A DNA stretch of 64,000 nt. Source: Paenibacillus tritici (GTDB lineage: Bacteria; Bacillota; Bacilli; Paenibacillales; Paenibacillaceae). How positions within the stretch are numbered: position 1 is the stretch's first letter; each line of letters opens with the position of its first letter. Made by a program: the position numbers and the translations under genes. The notes below the pieces were generated by a model. The model was not told the origin of the DNA and made no database searches. It saw nothing but the letters and a program-made list of their open reading frames with translations. Positions 1 to 9,165 of the stretch are shown here, piece by piece. The stretch spans positions 1 to 64,000 of the forward strand of contig NZ_JABMKX010000002.1 in NCBI RefSeq assembly GCF_013204885.1. Direction: 5' to 3'.

Positions 1-140
1 TTCGGGTAAAATAGGCATTGGTAGGGTTCCTCCTTAGTGGTTTCGCAATCCTGAGGATACCCTACTTTTTTGTTGCCTGACTAGGCTCCAAATACTGGTA
101 CACAACTTATTTTACGCCATCATCAATTAGCACGCGGCTG

Positions 141-430
141 GTGAATTCAGGTGCACTATTGCTCCTCATTGGCTCATTTAGCCTGCTTCCGGTGAATTCA
201 GGTGCACTAATACACCTTATTGGCTCATTTAGCTCGCGTCCTGTGAATTCAGGTGCACTAATGCTCCTCATTGGCTCATTTAGCACGCGCCTCGTGAATT
301 CAGGTGCACTAATGCTCCTTATTGGCTCACCTGGCCCGCATCCGGTGAATTCAGGTGCACTATTGCACCTCATTGGCTCATTTAGCACGCGGCTGGTGAA
401 TTCAGGTGTATTAATGCTCCTTATTACTCT
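141..430. repeat. 51-bp tandem array A1 (GTGCAC type), six units
   Basis: Six near-identical units begin with GTGAATTCAGGTGCACTA at 141, 192, 243, 294, 345 and 396, a strict 51-bp spacing; the last unit decays after about 430. Each continues with TGCTCCTCATTGGCTCATTT or a variant. Because 51 is a multiple of three, open frames run through the array on both strands, but none has a convincing ribosome binding site. The same GGTGCACTnnTGCTCCTCAT core recurs in the arrays at 19.4-19.9 kb and 39.0-40.0 kb. Positions 1-140 show nothing recognisable. Confidence 0.9.
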
Positions 431-535
431 ACTTCAGCCACACTTGGGTAGGTTCAGAGGAATTGACTCTTTGTTCCTCACTATGTGTAATTTCTTTTGT
501 GCTGTACCATTCCCACACAATGGAGATGATGAGTT

Positions 536-1036
536 ATGTCAGACCAATCTATAGTTACCTTCCGCTTCCAGGCGGACAAGCTGCTGCCGAATAATCCTGA
601 GCTTCCGGCAGTGCTGTATAAGGGTGCTCTTCAGGATCAGCCAGACACGGCGGAACAGGTCTTCAATAACAATGGCTGGAAGAACAGCTGGGTGAACGGT
701 GTCTTCAGCTACCACCACTATCACAGCAACGCGCATGAGGTGCTCGGTGTAATGTTCGGCAGCGCCCGCTTGCAGCTTGGCGGCGATACCGGAAGCACCG
801 TCCAGGTTGCGGCCGGGGATGTGCTGGTGCTGCCTGCCGGCACGGCGCACAAGCGGCTCTCAGCTACGGAGAACTTCCGTGTCGCCGGCGCTTATCCCGG
901 CGGAGCAGACTACAATACCCGCCGGGCCACTCCAGCAGACTTCGCAGCAGCCTTACCCGAGATCCGCGAGGTCCCGCTGCCGGTCAGTGATCCCGTCTAC
1001 GGTAAGGAAGGGCCGCTGCTCCGGCTGTGGACATAG
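536..1036 (+). CDS. Cupin-fold protein (YjlB-like)
   Basis: A 166-residue single-domain cupin. The first metal-binding cupin motif is seen as a histidine cluster (YHHYHSNAHEV, about residues 61-71) and the second as GDVLVLPAGTAH (about residues 98-109), which fits G-x5-P-x-G-x2-H exactly. It resembles the small cytoplasmic cupins annotated as YjlB in bacilli; substrate and reaction are unknown. The ATG is preceded by GGAGATGATGAG. It stands alone between two tandem arrays, so context gives no hint of its job. The fold is confident, the function is not. Confidence 0.85.
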   Translation: MSDQSIVTFRFQADKLLPNNPELPAVLYKGALQDQPDTAEQVFNNNGWKNSWVNGVFSYHHYHSNAHEVLGVMFGSARLQLGGDTGSTVQVAAGDVLVLPAGTAHKRLSATENFRVAGAYPGGADYNTRRATPADFAAALPEIREVPLPVSDPVYGKEGPLLRLWT

Positions 1037-1082
1037 CATCAGGCAGCCGGAGGGGAAACACACGCCCGTTCCTTGCTGACCG

Positions 1083-1405
1083 CCTGTGCATTCCTGGATC
1101 TGAACGTTCCCGGCCGCCCGCCTGTGCATTCCCGGAGTCCGACCGTTCCTGCCACCCGCCTGTGCATTCCAGGATCTGAACGTTCCCGGCCGCCCACCTG
1201 TGCACTCCTGGAGGCGCCCGTTTTTTGCCGCCGCCTGTACATTAGTGGAGTCCACCCGTTCCTTGCCGCCGCCTATGTATTCCTGGAATCCGCCCGTTCC
1301 TTGCCGACGCCTGTGCATTCCTGGCGTCCACCCACTCCCGCCGCTCACCTGTGTATTCCTGGCGTCCACCCACTCCCGCCGCTCCACCTGTGCATTCCAG
1401 GGATC
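1083..1405. repeat. 38-bp tandem array, about nine units
   Basis: Units starting CCTGTGCATTCCTGGA (with variants) occur at 1083, 1121, 1159, 1197, 1234, 1272, 1310, 1348 and 1387. Spacing is 38 bp with single 37 and 39-bp exceptions. The rest of each unit is C-rich (CCCGTTCCTTGCCGCCG-like). It fills the gap between the cupin stop and the response-regulator promoter. The period is not a multiple of three, so all three frames of the minus strand spell related histidine/glycine/arginine-rich peptides, which argues against coding. It differs in period and sequence from the 51-bp arrays. Confidence 0.88.
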
Positions 1406-1510
1406 TCATTTTGCATTTGGCCCCGTCCGGGGCTTGCCCTCATCAGGAATGCGATATACTATTCTGTAATACTATTTAACTTCACTACGCCGTAATGGAG
1501 GAGGGCATTC

Positions 1511-2266
1511 ATGTATAGAGTAGCGGTATGCGATGATGAGGAGCAGCACAGAGAGCTGGTTAAGAGGACGCTGATAGCCTTATCCATCAAGACTAATATA
1601 GAATTCGAGATAGAGTTATATCACTCAGGGGAGCAGCTGACCGCTCACTATGAACAGGATGGAGCGCCCTTCCATATTCTGATTCTGGATGTGGAGATGG
1701 GCGGGATGAACGGGATTATGGCGGCGCGGAGAATCAGGGAGCTGAAGCATTTTGACGAACAGATTATCTTCCTGACCAGCTACCCGGAGTATATGGTGGA
1801 GAGCTTCGATGTCATCACGTTCCAGTACCTCATTAAGCCGGTGGCTCCTGACCTCCTGGAAGAGAAGATCACCAAGCTGCTGCATTACTTCCAGGCTCAA
1901 GAAAAGAAATTCATGGTCATCAAGTCCGGTTATGAGGAGGTTGTCTTGAGATATGATGATATCATTGCGATTGAGGCGGCCAAGAGCCTGACGGTCAAAA
2001 GCAAGCTCCATGTGATCACCGCCACACAGGTCTATGACAGCAAAGGCCTGATCGCCGATTATGCCGCAGCGTTAAAAGACAGCAATTTCCTGCACATCCA
2101 CCGTTCGATTATTATCAACCTGCTGCATGTGAAGAAATTCTCCGGCGGCTCGGTGCTCATGTCGGGCGGGATGGAGTTCCCAATCGGCCGCTCCAAGATC
2201 AAAGAGGTCAAAGATTTCTATACCAAATTCATGATCATGAAGGGTCATTCGTATGATTCCATATAA
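1511..2266 (+). CDS. LytTR-family response regulator (AgrA/LytR type)
   Basis: A 251-residue two-domain regulator. A receiver domain spans about residues 1-120, with the acidic pocket at D8/D9 and the phospho-acceptor at D60 (ILILDVEMGG). A LytTR DNA-binding domain spans about residues 137-240 (FLHIHRSIIINLLHVKKF is typical). The ATG follows GGAGGAGGG. The kinase gene starts 14 bp before this stop in another frame, so the pair is translationally coupled. Members of this family regulate peptide quorum sensing, murein hydrolases or export systems. No signal-peptide precursor gene is visible nearby, so the target remains open. Confidence 0.9.
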   Translation: MYRVAVCDDEEQHRELVKRTLIALSIKTNIEFEIELYHSGEQLTAHYEQDGAPFHILILDVEMGGMNGIMAARRIRELKHFDEQIIFLTSYPEYMVESFDVITFQYLIKPVAPDLLEEKITKLLHYFQAQEKKFMVIKSGYEEVVLRYDDIIAIEAAKSLTVKSKLHVITATQVYDSKGLIADYAAALKDSNFLHIHRSIIINLLHVKKFSGGSVLMSGGMEFPIGRSKIKEVKDFYTKFMIMKGHSYDSI

Positions 2267-3557
2267 CCTGCCTATTATCCTCTGTGTGCTGCTGGTGATG
2301 GGCTTCCAGACTAATTTTTACTTCGGCTCCGTATTCGGCAAGTCCGCCCAGAAGCCCAACCGGACCGTGTATTTCATCCTTTATGGATTGCTGTGTTTTG
2401 TCTATCTGGTCTTTGAAATGTCCTCCGTATTCTCATCGGCTGTCGCCCTGCTGATGATATTCGCTATGGCCGGGTCCTATCAGGTGGAGATTAAGACCAA
2501 GGTGATTTTCTCCATCCTGTATGCGGTGCTAATGACGCTGGTCAGCTTCATCTCGCTGTTTATTTTCTCGGCGATTGATTCGGTGGACTATACCAACCTG
2601 GAGTCGGGTAACGGGTTCGACCGGCCGGGCTTCATGAAGGGAATCATCCTTAGCTGTATTATTATGTTCGCGGTGATTCAGGTCATCCGGCTCATCTCCA
2701 AACGCAGAAGCTTCGCTCTGCCTTACCCTTACTATATCTTTTTCCTGATCGTGCCTTTCATCAGTATCTATCAGATCAATGTGCTCACTACAGTCAGCAG
2801 CAACAAAGATATCTATTATTTCATGGCGATTCTCGGCTTTCTGTTCCTGAATGTGATGGTCGTCTATATCTTTGATACGATTATTGATAAATTTCAATTC
2901 ATGCATGAGAATGCCCAATTGCAGCACCAGATGAATTATCAGGATGCGAACTACGAGAAGACGGTGCACAGCTTCAAGTCCATTAAGCGGATTATCCACG
3001 ACACCCACCAGCAGTTCCTGTACATTGAAGAGTGTATCCGGCGCAATGATTCAGCGGCAGCCCTGGAGCATATCAAAGTGACGCTCAATAAAGTTGAGGA
3101 TGCCTATCAGCGGGTGAACACAGGCCATCTCGTCATTGATGCGCTGGTCACGAATACCCTGAATATCGCACAGGCCAACGGCATCCGAGTCGATACCCGG
3201 CTTCGTCTCCATTCACAGGCGGTTCATATTGACCGTTATGACTTATGTGTGGTGCTTGGCAATATGCTGGACAACGCTATTGAAGCTTCGAAAAAGGTCA
3301 AGGTAGCCGAGGACCGGTATATCCTGATCCAGATTCATTCGAGTGAATCCGCGCTGTTCATCCGCATCCTCAACCGGATCGCCCAAGAGACCGCCTCGCT
3401 GCACAGCCAGAAGCCGGATCCGGAATATCACGGCATCGGCCTTACCAACATTTCCAGAATATGCGATAAATACGGCGGGAATATGACGATAGAATCGGGG
3501 CATAAGGAATTTAATAATATGGTGGTCCTCCCCTTCTCGCCCGAGTCTTCCATATAA
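2253..3557 (+). CDS. AgrC-like sensor histidine kinase (GHKL ATPase)
   Basis: A 434-residue membrane kinase. The first about 215 residues form six or seven hydrophobic segments (for example LPIILCVLLVMGF and FLFLNVMVVYIFDTII). A dimerisation region follows with the likely phospho-histidine in IKRIIHDTHQQF, then a C-terminal GHKL ATPase with an N-box NMLDNAIEAS and a glycine loop HGIGLTNI. This layout matches AgrC/NatK-type kinases paired with LytTR regulators. It overlaps the regulator gene by 14 bp. No autoinducing-peptide gene or processing membrane protease (AgrB type) is seen on either side, so the stimulus is unknown. Confidence 0.88.
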   Translation: MIPYNLPIILCVLLVMGFQTNFYFGSVFGKSAQKPNRTVYFILYGLLCFVYLVFEMSSVFSSAVALLMIFAMAGSYQVEIKTKVIFSILYAVLMTLVSFISLFIFSAIDSVDYTNLESGNGFDRPGFMKGIILSCIIMFAVIQVIRLISKRRSFALPYPYYIFFLIVPFISIYQINVLTTVSSNKDIYYFMAILGFLFLNVMVVYIFDTIIDKFQFMHENAQLQHQMNYQDANYEKTVHSFKSIKRIIHDTHQQFLYIEECIRRNDSAAALEHIKVTLNKVEDAYQRVNTGHLVIDALVTNTLNIAQANGIRVDTRLRLHSQAVHIDRYDLCVVLGNMLDNAIEASKKVKVAEDRYILIQIHSSESALFIRILNRIAQETASLHSQKPDPEYHGIGLTNISRICDKYGGNMTIESGHKEFNNMVVLPFSPESSI

Positions 3558-3562
3558 GACGC

Positions 3563-3714
3563 ACTAAAAATTTGAACTTCAAGCTTCATCGGCACTGCGG
3601 TGAAATTTGGACTTCCGGCCGCTGTTGTCAACAGATTTCCTGAATTATTCCGCTATATGCGGTTGAAATCCGTTGACAAAGGCGGTCGCTACCGCTCCTA
3701 CAGTTCCAAATTTC
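3563..3714. repeat. Inverted-repeat element, copy A
   Basis: Left arm 3602-3639 and right arm 3665-3714 are imperfect inverted repeats sharing GAAATTTGGA at one end and TTGTCAACnGATTTC at the other, around a loop of about 25 bases. The left 75-80 bases, including GGCCGCTGTTGTCAACAG, recur at 44774-44850, so this is an interspersed element and not a private terminator. The remaining gap up to 3901 holds a direct repeat TAAGCTTCTAC at 3765-3775 and 3780-3790. No gene is seen in the gap. Confidence 0.7.
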
Positions 3715-3901
3715 CCCTCCGCTTCTTTCGCTTTTTCGTTATCTTCTTTAATACTACTTATTCGTAAGCTTCTACTTCATAAGCTTCTACGTTTAGGGAT
3801 CGTTATCAGCGTTTCAGGGGCATTCGGGCCTATCCCCTCCCTCCAGCCGGTATGATACATTCAGGAAGTATACCGATGAGGAACAAGAGGAGGCAATCCG
3901 A

Positions 3902-5941
3902 ATGAACAAATTAACTTCAGTAGTACTCGCCGCAATGCTGGTGATCCCCGCAGCCCAGGCTTCGGCGGCGCAGGAGAAGCAGAACCCCGTGCAGGCCAAG
4001 GCCCGCGAGCTGGCGTCGAAGATCGTAGCAGATTATGGGGTAAGCGGCATGCAGTATGCCATTATGGATAAGGGCAACATCACATTGTCAGGAGGCGCCG
4101 GGTTCTACGATACGGTGACTAAGGCACCGATCACCAAAGACACGATGTTTGGCATTGGCTCGGTCAGCAAAATGTATGTGTCTGCGGCAACGATGATTTT
4201 GGCGGAGGATAAGGTCATTGATATTGACAAACCGCTCATAACGTATCTGCCGCAGTTCAAAATGGCCGATGAGCGCTACAAGGAGATTACGCCGCGCATG
4301 TTAATGAATCATTCCTCGGGCCTCTACGGCAGCCACTATGGGAACAGCATCTTGCTGGATGACAACGATACACAGAATCATGATGAGATGTTATCCCGGA
4401 TGGCGTCCGAACGGCTGAAGTCTGATCCGGGCGAATATTCTGTCTATTGCAACGATGGCTTTCAGCTGCTGGAGCTGATGATTGAGCAGGTGAGCGGGAT
4501 CAGCTATTCCGAATTCCTGGACCAGCACTTCAGCAGCCCGATGAAGGTAAGCTCAACGAAGACCCCGCTTGACAGCTTCGACAGACAGCAACTGGCCAAG
4601 ACTTATTTCCCGAGCCTTAAGCCGGCCTTGCCTGCCGAGAACGCCAACATCCTTGGAGCCGGTGGTCTCTATTCCACTGCCGAAGATCTAACGAAGTTCG
4701 CAGAAGTGCTGAACGGCAACTACCCGGACATCCTGTCGGAAGCCTCGGCCGAAGCAATGCGGCAGCCAGAATATAAGAACGGAATCTGGGTGCCCGAAGA
4801 GCGTAACAGCTTCAACTATGGGCTGGGCTGGGATGCGGTGGATCTGGCGCCCTTTGGCGATTATGGCATCAAGGCCTTAACCAAGGGTGGGGATACGATT
4901 ATGTATCACGCGGCACTCACCACACTGCCCGAAGATGACATTTCAATCGCAGTACTCTCCTCGGGCGGAAGCTCGGTCTATAACACTGTATTTGCCTCAC
5001 AGGTGCTGCTAGAGTACTTGAAGGACACCGGGAAGATTCAGAAGATTCAGCCGGACCAGACCTTCACCCCTCCGGTAAAAGCAGCTATGCCTGCTGAGAT
5101 GCAGTCCTATTCGGGATTGTACGGTACCGTGGGAGCGACACTCCCCATTACGGTTAAGGGTGGAGAGCTTACACTGCCGGTTCTCGGCGGACTGATCCCC
5201 GCTCAGAAATATGTATACACAGGCAAAGGGCAATTCAAGAACAGCGATGGCAGTGCAGCCGTAAGCTTCGACAAGCAGAAGAACGGCATCACCTATCTGA
5301 AGCTGGACGCCCATCTGAATATTCCCGGAATAGGCCAGATGCCGATGGTTACCTATGAATACCAGAAGCTGGAGGCCAATCCCCTGAACGCCTCTACGAA
5401 GCAGGCCTGGGAGAAGAGAAACGGGAAGCATTACTACGCCGTGGATGAGAAAATCAGTTCATTATTCTATCTGTCCCCCTCCATCCTGACGAAGACTATC
5501 GCGGTAGAGCAAGGGTACGCCACCGGAACGAAGATTGTGGACGGGAACACCGCCGTTAATGCCGCTGAAATCCCGGTGATGAACGGCAGAGATGCCTTTG
5601 ATCTGAACTTCTCCACCAAGAACGGCCAGGAATATCTGACCATTGACGGAAATGACTATATCAGTGAAGATGCAGTGAAGCCTCTCTACGGAGGCCGTGC
5701 TTCCATCAGTACAGTACCTGCGAGCGGTCAGGCGGTATGGATGAAGCTGGATAAAAAGTCCGCCGGGCGGACAATGACCGTTACAGCACCATCAACTGGC
5801 GGCTATGCTGTCTATGATGCCGATGGAGTGATCGTAAGCCACTCCATGGTGGGTAAAGACCCTTCCGTTGTATTACCGAAGGGCGGAATGGCCGTATTCG
5901 GCGGGAAGGCCGGAGATGTGTTCAAGATTGAGTTGAAGTAA
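3902..5941 (+). CDS. Secreted class C beta-lactamase-fold serine hydrolase
   Basis: A 679-residue exported protein. A signal peptide covers about residues 1-23 (hydrophobic core SVVLAAMLVIPAA, cleavage near QASA-AQ). A beta-lactamase/penicillin-binding domain spans about residues 30-370 with the nucleophile motif S87-V-S-K90 and the second motif Y182-C-N184; a TKGGD stretch stands where the third box (KTG/HxG) is expected. About 300 further residues form beta-rich C-terminal domains of unknown role. RBS AAGAGGAGG precedes the ATG. Family members include D-aminopeptidases, esterases and PBP4*-like peptidoglycan hydrolases; true beta-lactam hydrolysis should not be assumed. A terminator follows at 5973. 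Confidence 0.88.
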   Translation: MNKLTSVVLAAMLVIPAAQASAAQEKQNPVQAKARELASKIVADYGVSGMQYAIMDKGNITLSGGAGFYDTVTKAPITKDTMFGIGSVSKMYVSAATMILAEDKVIDIDKPLITYLPQFKMADERYKEITPRMLMNHSSGLYGSHYGNSILLDDNDTQNHDEMLSRMASERLKSDPGEYSVYCNDGFQLLELMIEQVSGISYSEFLDQHFSSPMKVSSTKTPLDSFDRQQLAKTYFPSLKPALPAENANILGAGGLYSTAEDLTKFAEVLNGNYPDILSEASAEAMRQPEYKNGIWVPEERNSFNYGLGWDAVDLAPFGDYGIKALTKGGDTIMYHAALTTLPEDDISIAVLSSGGSSVYNTVFASQVLLEYLKDTGKIQKIQPDQTFTPPVKAAMPAEMQSYSGLYGTVGATLPITVKGGELTLPVLGGLIPAQKYVYTGKGQFKNSDGSAAVSFDKQKNGITYLKLDAHLNIPGIGQMPMVTYEYQKLEANPLNASTKQAWEKRNGKHYYAVDEKISSLFYLSPSILTKTIAVEQGYATGTKIVDGNTAVNAAEIPVMNGRDAFDLNFSTKNGQEYLTIDGNDYISEDAVKPLYGGRASISTVPASGQAVWMKLDKKSAGRTMTVTAPSTGGYAVYDADGVIVSHSMVGKDPSVVLPKGGMAVFGGKAGDVFKIELK

Positions 5942-5972
5942 GAAATTATTTTGAATAGCTTTTTACGGGATA

Positions 5973-6037
5973 GCATCACTTCTGCCAGTTAGTGAATCTT
6001 GACGATCTCACTCTTCCGGGCAGAAGTGGTGCTTTTT
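5973..6037 (+). terminator. Terminator after serine hydrolase gene
   Basis: Arms GCATCACTTCTGCC (5973) and GGCAGAAGTGGTGC pair along their whole length apart from one G-T wobble. A smaller inner AGTGA/TCACT stem lies in the loop, and TTTTT follows at 6033-6037. Confidence 0.85.
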
Positions 6038-6077
6038 ATCATTCCAGATCGAGGTAATAAATTACATATATTGTTAG

Positions 6078-6083
6078 TATAAT
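6078..6083 (+). promoter_or_regulatory. Probable -10 box for the knob-protein cluster
   Basis: A perfect TATAAT lies 57 bp before the first knob gene, in an AT-rich stretch after the preceding terminator. No good -35 is visible at normal spacing, so this is a moderate call. Confidence 0.5.
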
Positions 6084-6140
6084 GTGATGACGGACTTGGT
6101 GGACTTTGAGCTCAAACCAATGGAAAGGGGTTAACAAGCA

Positions 6141-7631
6141 ATGTGTCCGAATGACGAGGTTGTGAATGCTTCCAAAGAATCAGATACAAGTAACGCTATG
6201 CTGTTCATCACCCTGATGAAGGGTACGGATCTTAATGAGGTACGTAAGTCAGGTTTCTACCGTAGTGCGGGAGCTGCTGCTATTCATTCCCCTGACGATA
6301 ACATGACCGACTGGACGCTATTCGTCCTCCCGTCCACATCTGCAGCTTCGCTTCACCTGATCACCCAGACCTTCTATTCAGGCGACCAGGTATGGCACAG
6401 AGACTGCCAATCCAACGGGGAGGTGTGGTCTGCATGGAAGAACCTGTTCCATCATTCGCCACGTATCTCCTTACTTTCGCCTTCGCCGGGTAACGACTTA
6501 AATACGCTTCGTAAGCCTGGTTTCTACCATAGTACAGGATTGGAACCCGAACATGCACCACTCCCTGGTGTAGATTGGTTGGTACACATCAGTCCTCCCT
6601 TGTCTTTCAATCCCTCCCTAGTGATTCAAACCTATTATTCAGGTACACACAGCTGGATACGCAGCAGTCAAGATGGCGGTGACGTCTGGTCGGAATGGAC
6701 CCCTACCGACCGGGACGCATCGGATATGAAAATCTATAGATCGGGAGGTGGTAATTTAAAAAATTACACGAAAAATGCTTATTATACATGGAATAACAAC
6801 GTTGCTCTCGGTGCTCCGGATGGCTATAGATCAGACGAATGGACACTGCTGGTCTTCAACAATGTATATAACGGTAATCACTTCATTCTACAGACCTTTT
6901 ACTCGTATGATGGGGTCTGGTGGCGTAAAAGCTCCAATAATGCAGCGGACTGGTCTCCATGGTTCAAGAGTGAGACTGCTTCTTCAAGTATGGATTGGAG
7001 GAATGGGACTCCAGATTCATATCCAGAGCAGAATCAATTGGGTTTTTTGAGAAATCACAATAACAATGAGGTTATACTCTCAATGGTTACACAGCTCTAT
7101 TCCACCACCCTTTTTGAGGCTATACAGTACCGTTATACGACTCAAAATCTGCAATGGCGCGGTAAGACATTAGAAGGTGGTACTTTTAAAGAATGGAGAA
7201 CCCTATCCCAGAGGCCCGCAATGGGCTCCGCCTATCTGCTCGGAACAGCAATTATTCCAGTCAACGGACTCATTCCTTTTGCACATACTGGGGCTATGCG
7301 GGATTGTCAACTGGATGCTGTAACAGGAGAGCTCATTATTAATCAGGGAGGAAGCTATTCCCTTAGCTCTAATCTAATTCTCCCAAGAAATCAGGAAGCA
7401 TTATTTGTCATTTCTATTGACGGAAGAGCTGCCGGGAATCATACCGGGCTGCATTGTCAGGCCTCTTCATCGCAAGGATTCATCTATGCTACCTTAACAC
7501 ATACCTTCGAGTGTACGGAGGGGCAGCGGATCGGCATTAAGAATATCACGGGCACTCCGGTCACCTTATGGCCGTCTGTAAACAACAGGAAGAGCAGACA
7601 TGGACTAACCCTTACTCCATTAGAATCTTGA
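6141..7631 (+). CDS. Pyocin-knob repeat protein, paralogue 1
   Basis: A 496-residue protein without signal peptide. Four repeats of about 85 residues (roughly 22-105, 108-190, 195-280 and a worn 285-357) follow the pyocin-knob pattern: DLNxLRKxGFY, then W-x-L-x-V, then QTFYS, a W-x-R and a closing WSxWK. These knobs occur in phage and R-pyocin tail fibres. Residues about 365-496 form a beta-rich domain (FVISIDG, ECTEGQRIGIKNI, TPVTLWP) reminiscent of C1q/TNF or BclA C-terminal jelly rolls. RBS AAAGGGG precedes the ATG. No tail, holin or integrase gene is nearby. A surface adhesin or binding role is inference. Confidence 0.75.
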   Translation: MCPNDEVVNASKESDTSNAMLFITLMKGTDLNEVRKSGFYRSAGAAAIHSPDDNMTDWTLFVLPSTSAASLHLITQTFYSGDQVWHRDCQSNGEVWSAWKNLFHHSPRISLLSPSPGNDLNTLRKPGFYHSTGLEPEHAPLPGVDWLVHISPPLSFNPSLVIQTYYSGTHSWIRSSQDGGDVWSEWTPTDRDASDMKIYRSGGGNLKNYTKNAYYTWNNNVALGAPDGYRSDEWTLLVFNNVYNGNHFILQTFYSYDGVWWRKSSNNAADWSPWFKSETASSSMDWRNGTPDSYPEQNQLGFLRNHNNNEVILSMVTQLYSTTLFEAIQYRYTTQNLQWRGKTLEGGTFKEWRTLSQRPAMGSAYLLGTAIIPVNGLIPFAHTGAMRDCQLDAVTGELIINQGGSYSLSSNLILPRNQEALFVISIDGRAAGNHTGLHCQASSSQGFIYATLTHTFECTEGQRIGIKNITGTPVTLWPSVNNRKSRHGLTLTPLES

Positions 7632-7661
7632 TCTCTACAATTATAGAAAGGGGATGTAACA

Positions 7662-9146
7662 ATGAACACGAAAGAGGATATGACGAATGATTCCTTAATC
7701 AAACATTCAGAGAGCACGGACTTCAATACCATTTTGGCAACCGGTTTTTATCATAGTTTAGATCATACAGCGCTTAATTCCCCGGATCTTAATGCCAGGG
7801 ATTGGATGCTGTTCGTCCTCTCCACCCCGGCGGATTCCATAGCTCATATTACACAAACCTTCTATTCCGGTGACCAGGCATGGGTACGCAGGAGTCAAGA
7901 TGATGGATTCCATTGGTCCGAGTGGAAGAACATACACCACCCATCAACCCCCTCCAGCCTCATCTCCCCTATCACTAATCATAACTTGAATTTGATTAAG
8001 GAAACCGGGTTCTATTATAACCAAGGCGAAGAGGTAGCGAATGGTCCCCATTATCAATCAGATTGGATGCTGCATGTCCATTCCCCTGAACCTGATGATT
8101 CTGCCTACCTGGAACAGACCTTCTTCACTCTCCATGAGATCTGGTGGCGGAGTAGCCAAGACAGTGGAACGACTTGGTCTGAATGGAATAACACCAAGGA
8201 TCTTCCACTTACTATGAATGTGTATCAAGCTACAAGCTATAACCCGGACGATTATACAACTCCTGGTTTTTATTTGGGTAATGATCAGCAGTTTATGTTT
8301 CAAGATAATAAAGCATGGAGTATGATTGTGCTGCCTACTGGAAGATCAGATCGCCTGTTGCAATTGGTATATAGTACTGAAGGAGTTTATTTATATAGAG
8401 TACCTTTTACTGATACCTCAGAAGAAGTGTCCGTTGACAAGCTTACTTTGTTTGAAGCTTCGCAACTGCCCTTCATGATGGATATTCCAGAATTAGATGC
8501 AAACTCTGCCAAGAGTCCCGGCCTTTATTTCAGCAACAAAACAGTAAGGAATACTCCCTTTCAGACCTATAGTGAAAATTTCTATATACTCGTTCTAGAT
8601 CCAGGTGACTCAAGCCTTGTACAGCACTTTTATCAAAGCAATTCGAACTCTACCACTCAATACTGGCGAAGTAGTGATGATAACGGTGGCAGTTGGAGTC
8701 TTTGGGTAAAAATCGAAGACAAAACATTACTCGCGTTCGGCTCTGCATATGTATTGGGGGAGTCTGTCCTCCAGGCAGAGCAGTTTATTCCATTTGTCCA
8801 TGTCGGACCGAACCGGGCTTGTTCTTTGGATTCCACTACAGGGGAATTCATTATTAACCATACAGGCATGTACTCTATTATCTCCCATCTTCAGTTCAGC
8901 GCTCATCAGGAGGTATCCTTGGCTATTTCGATTGACGGTGAAACACCTGAGCACCATAATTCCTTTCATTACCAGCCTGATTCGCTGATGCAAGCAGATT
9001 ACTTCTCGGCAACCTTGACAGACCTTATTGAATGCACAGAGGGGCAACGGATAGGGATCAAGAACATCGCCGGCCATCCGGTTACCTTATGGCCCGGTCC
9101 TAACGGCAGAAAGATGAAACATACTATAACGTTGACGCAAATCTGA
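7662..9146 (+). CDS. Pyocin-knob repeat protein, paralogue 2
   Basis: A 494-residue paralogue of the preceding gene, 30 bp downstream with its own RBS (AAAGGGG). It again has four knob-type repeats of about 85 residues; the first two are closest to paralogue 1 (TQTFYSGDQAWVR, SEWKN), the third and fourth are more diverged. The C-terminal domain of about 125 residues is nearly superimposable (FIPFVHVG, TGEFIINHTGMYSI, ISIDGETPEHH, ECTEGQRIGIKNIAG). No signal peptide or membrane segment is present. The shared C-terminus and varied N-terminal repeats suggest duplication with diversification of the binding part. Confidence 0.75.
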   Translation: MNTKEDMTNDSLIKHSESTDFNTILATGFYHSLDHTALNSPDLNARDWMLFVLSTPADSIAHITQTFYSGDQAWVRRSQDDGFHWSEWKNIHHPSTPSSLISPITNHNLNLIKETGFYYNQGEEVANGPHYQSDWMLHVHSPEPDDSAYLEQTFFTLHEIWWRSSQDSGTTWSEWNNTKDLPLTMNVYQATSYNPDDYTTPGFYLGNDQQFMFQDNKAWSMIVLPTGRSDRLLQLVYSTEGVYLYRVPFTDTSEEVSVDKLTLFEASQLPFMMDIPELDANSAKSPGLYFSNKTVRNTPFQTYSENFYILVLDPGDSSLVQHFYQSNSNSTTQYWRSSDDNGGSWSLWVKIEDKTLLAFGSAYVLGESVLQAEQFIPFVHVGPNRACSLDSTTGEFIINHTGMYSIISHLQFSAHQEVSLAISIDGETPEHHNSFHYQPDSLMQADYFSATLTDLIECTEGQRIGIKNIAGHPVTLWPGPNGRKMKHTITLTQI

Positions 9147-9165
9147 CTTTGAAGGAGATTAAGGT

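Noticed and set aside
107..554. Possible small proteins on both strands of array A1.
   Set aside because: Same periodicity effect as in the larger arrays; the plus-strand frame runs into the cupin RBS region without its own start signal.
953..1495. Histidine/glycine-rich and proline-rich open frames over the 38-bp array.
   Set aside because: All three minus-strand frames give related repetitive peptides, which reflects repeat DNA and not selection on one protein.
1511..3557. Complete agr-type quorum-sensing locus.
   Set aside because: Only the AgrA/AgrC-like pair is visible; neither a peptide precursor nor an AgrB-like protease gene is next to it.
3902..5941. True beta-lactamase or antibiotic-resistance gene.
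   Set aside because: The fold and SxxK/YxN motifs are shared by many esterases and peptidases; the length (679 residues) and the large C-terminal domains are unlike class C beta-lactamases.
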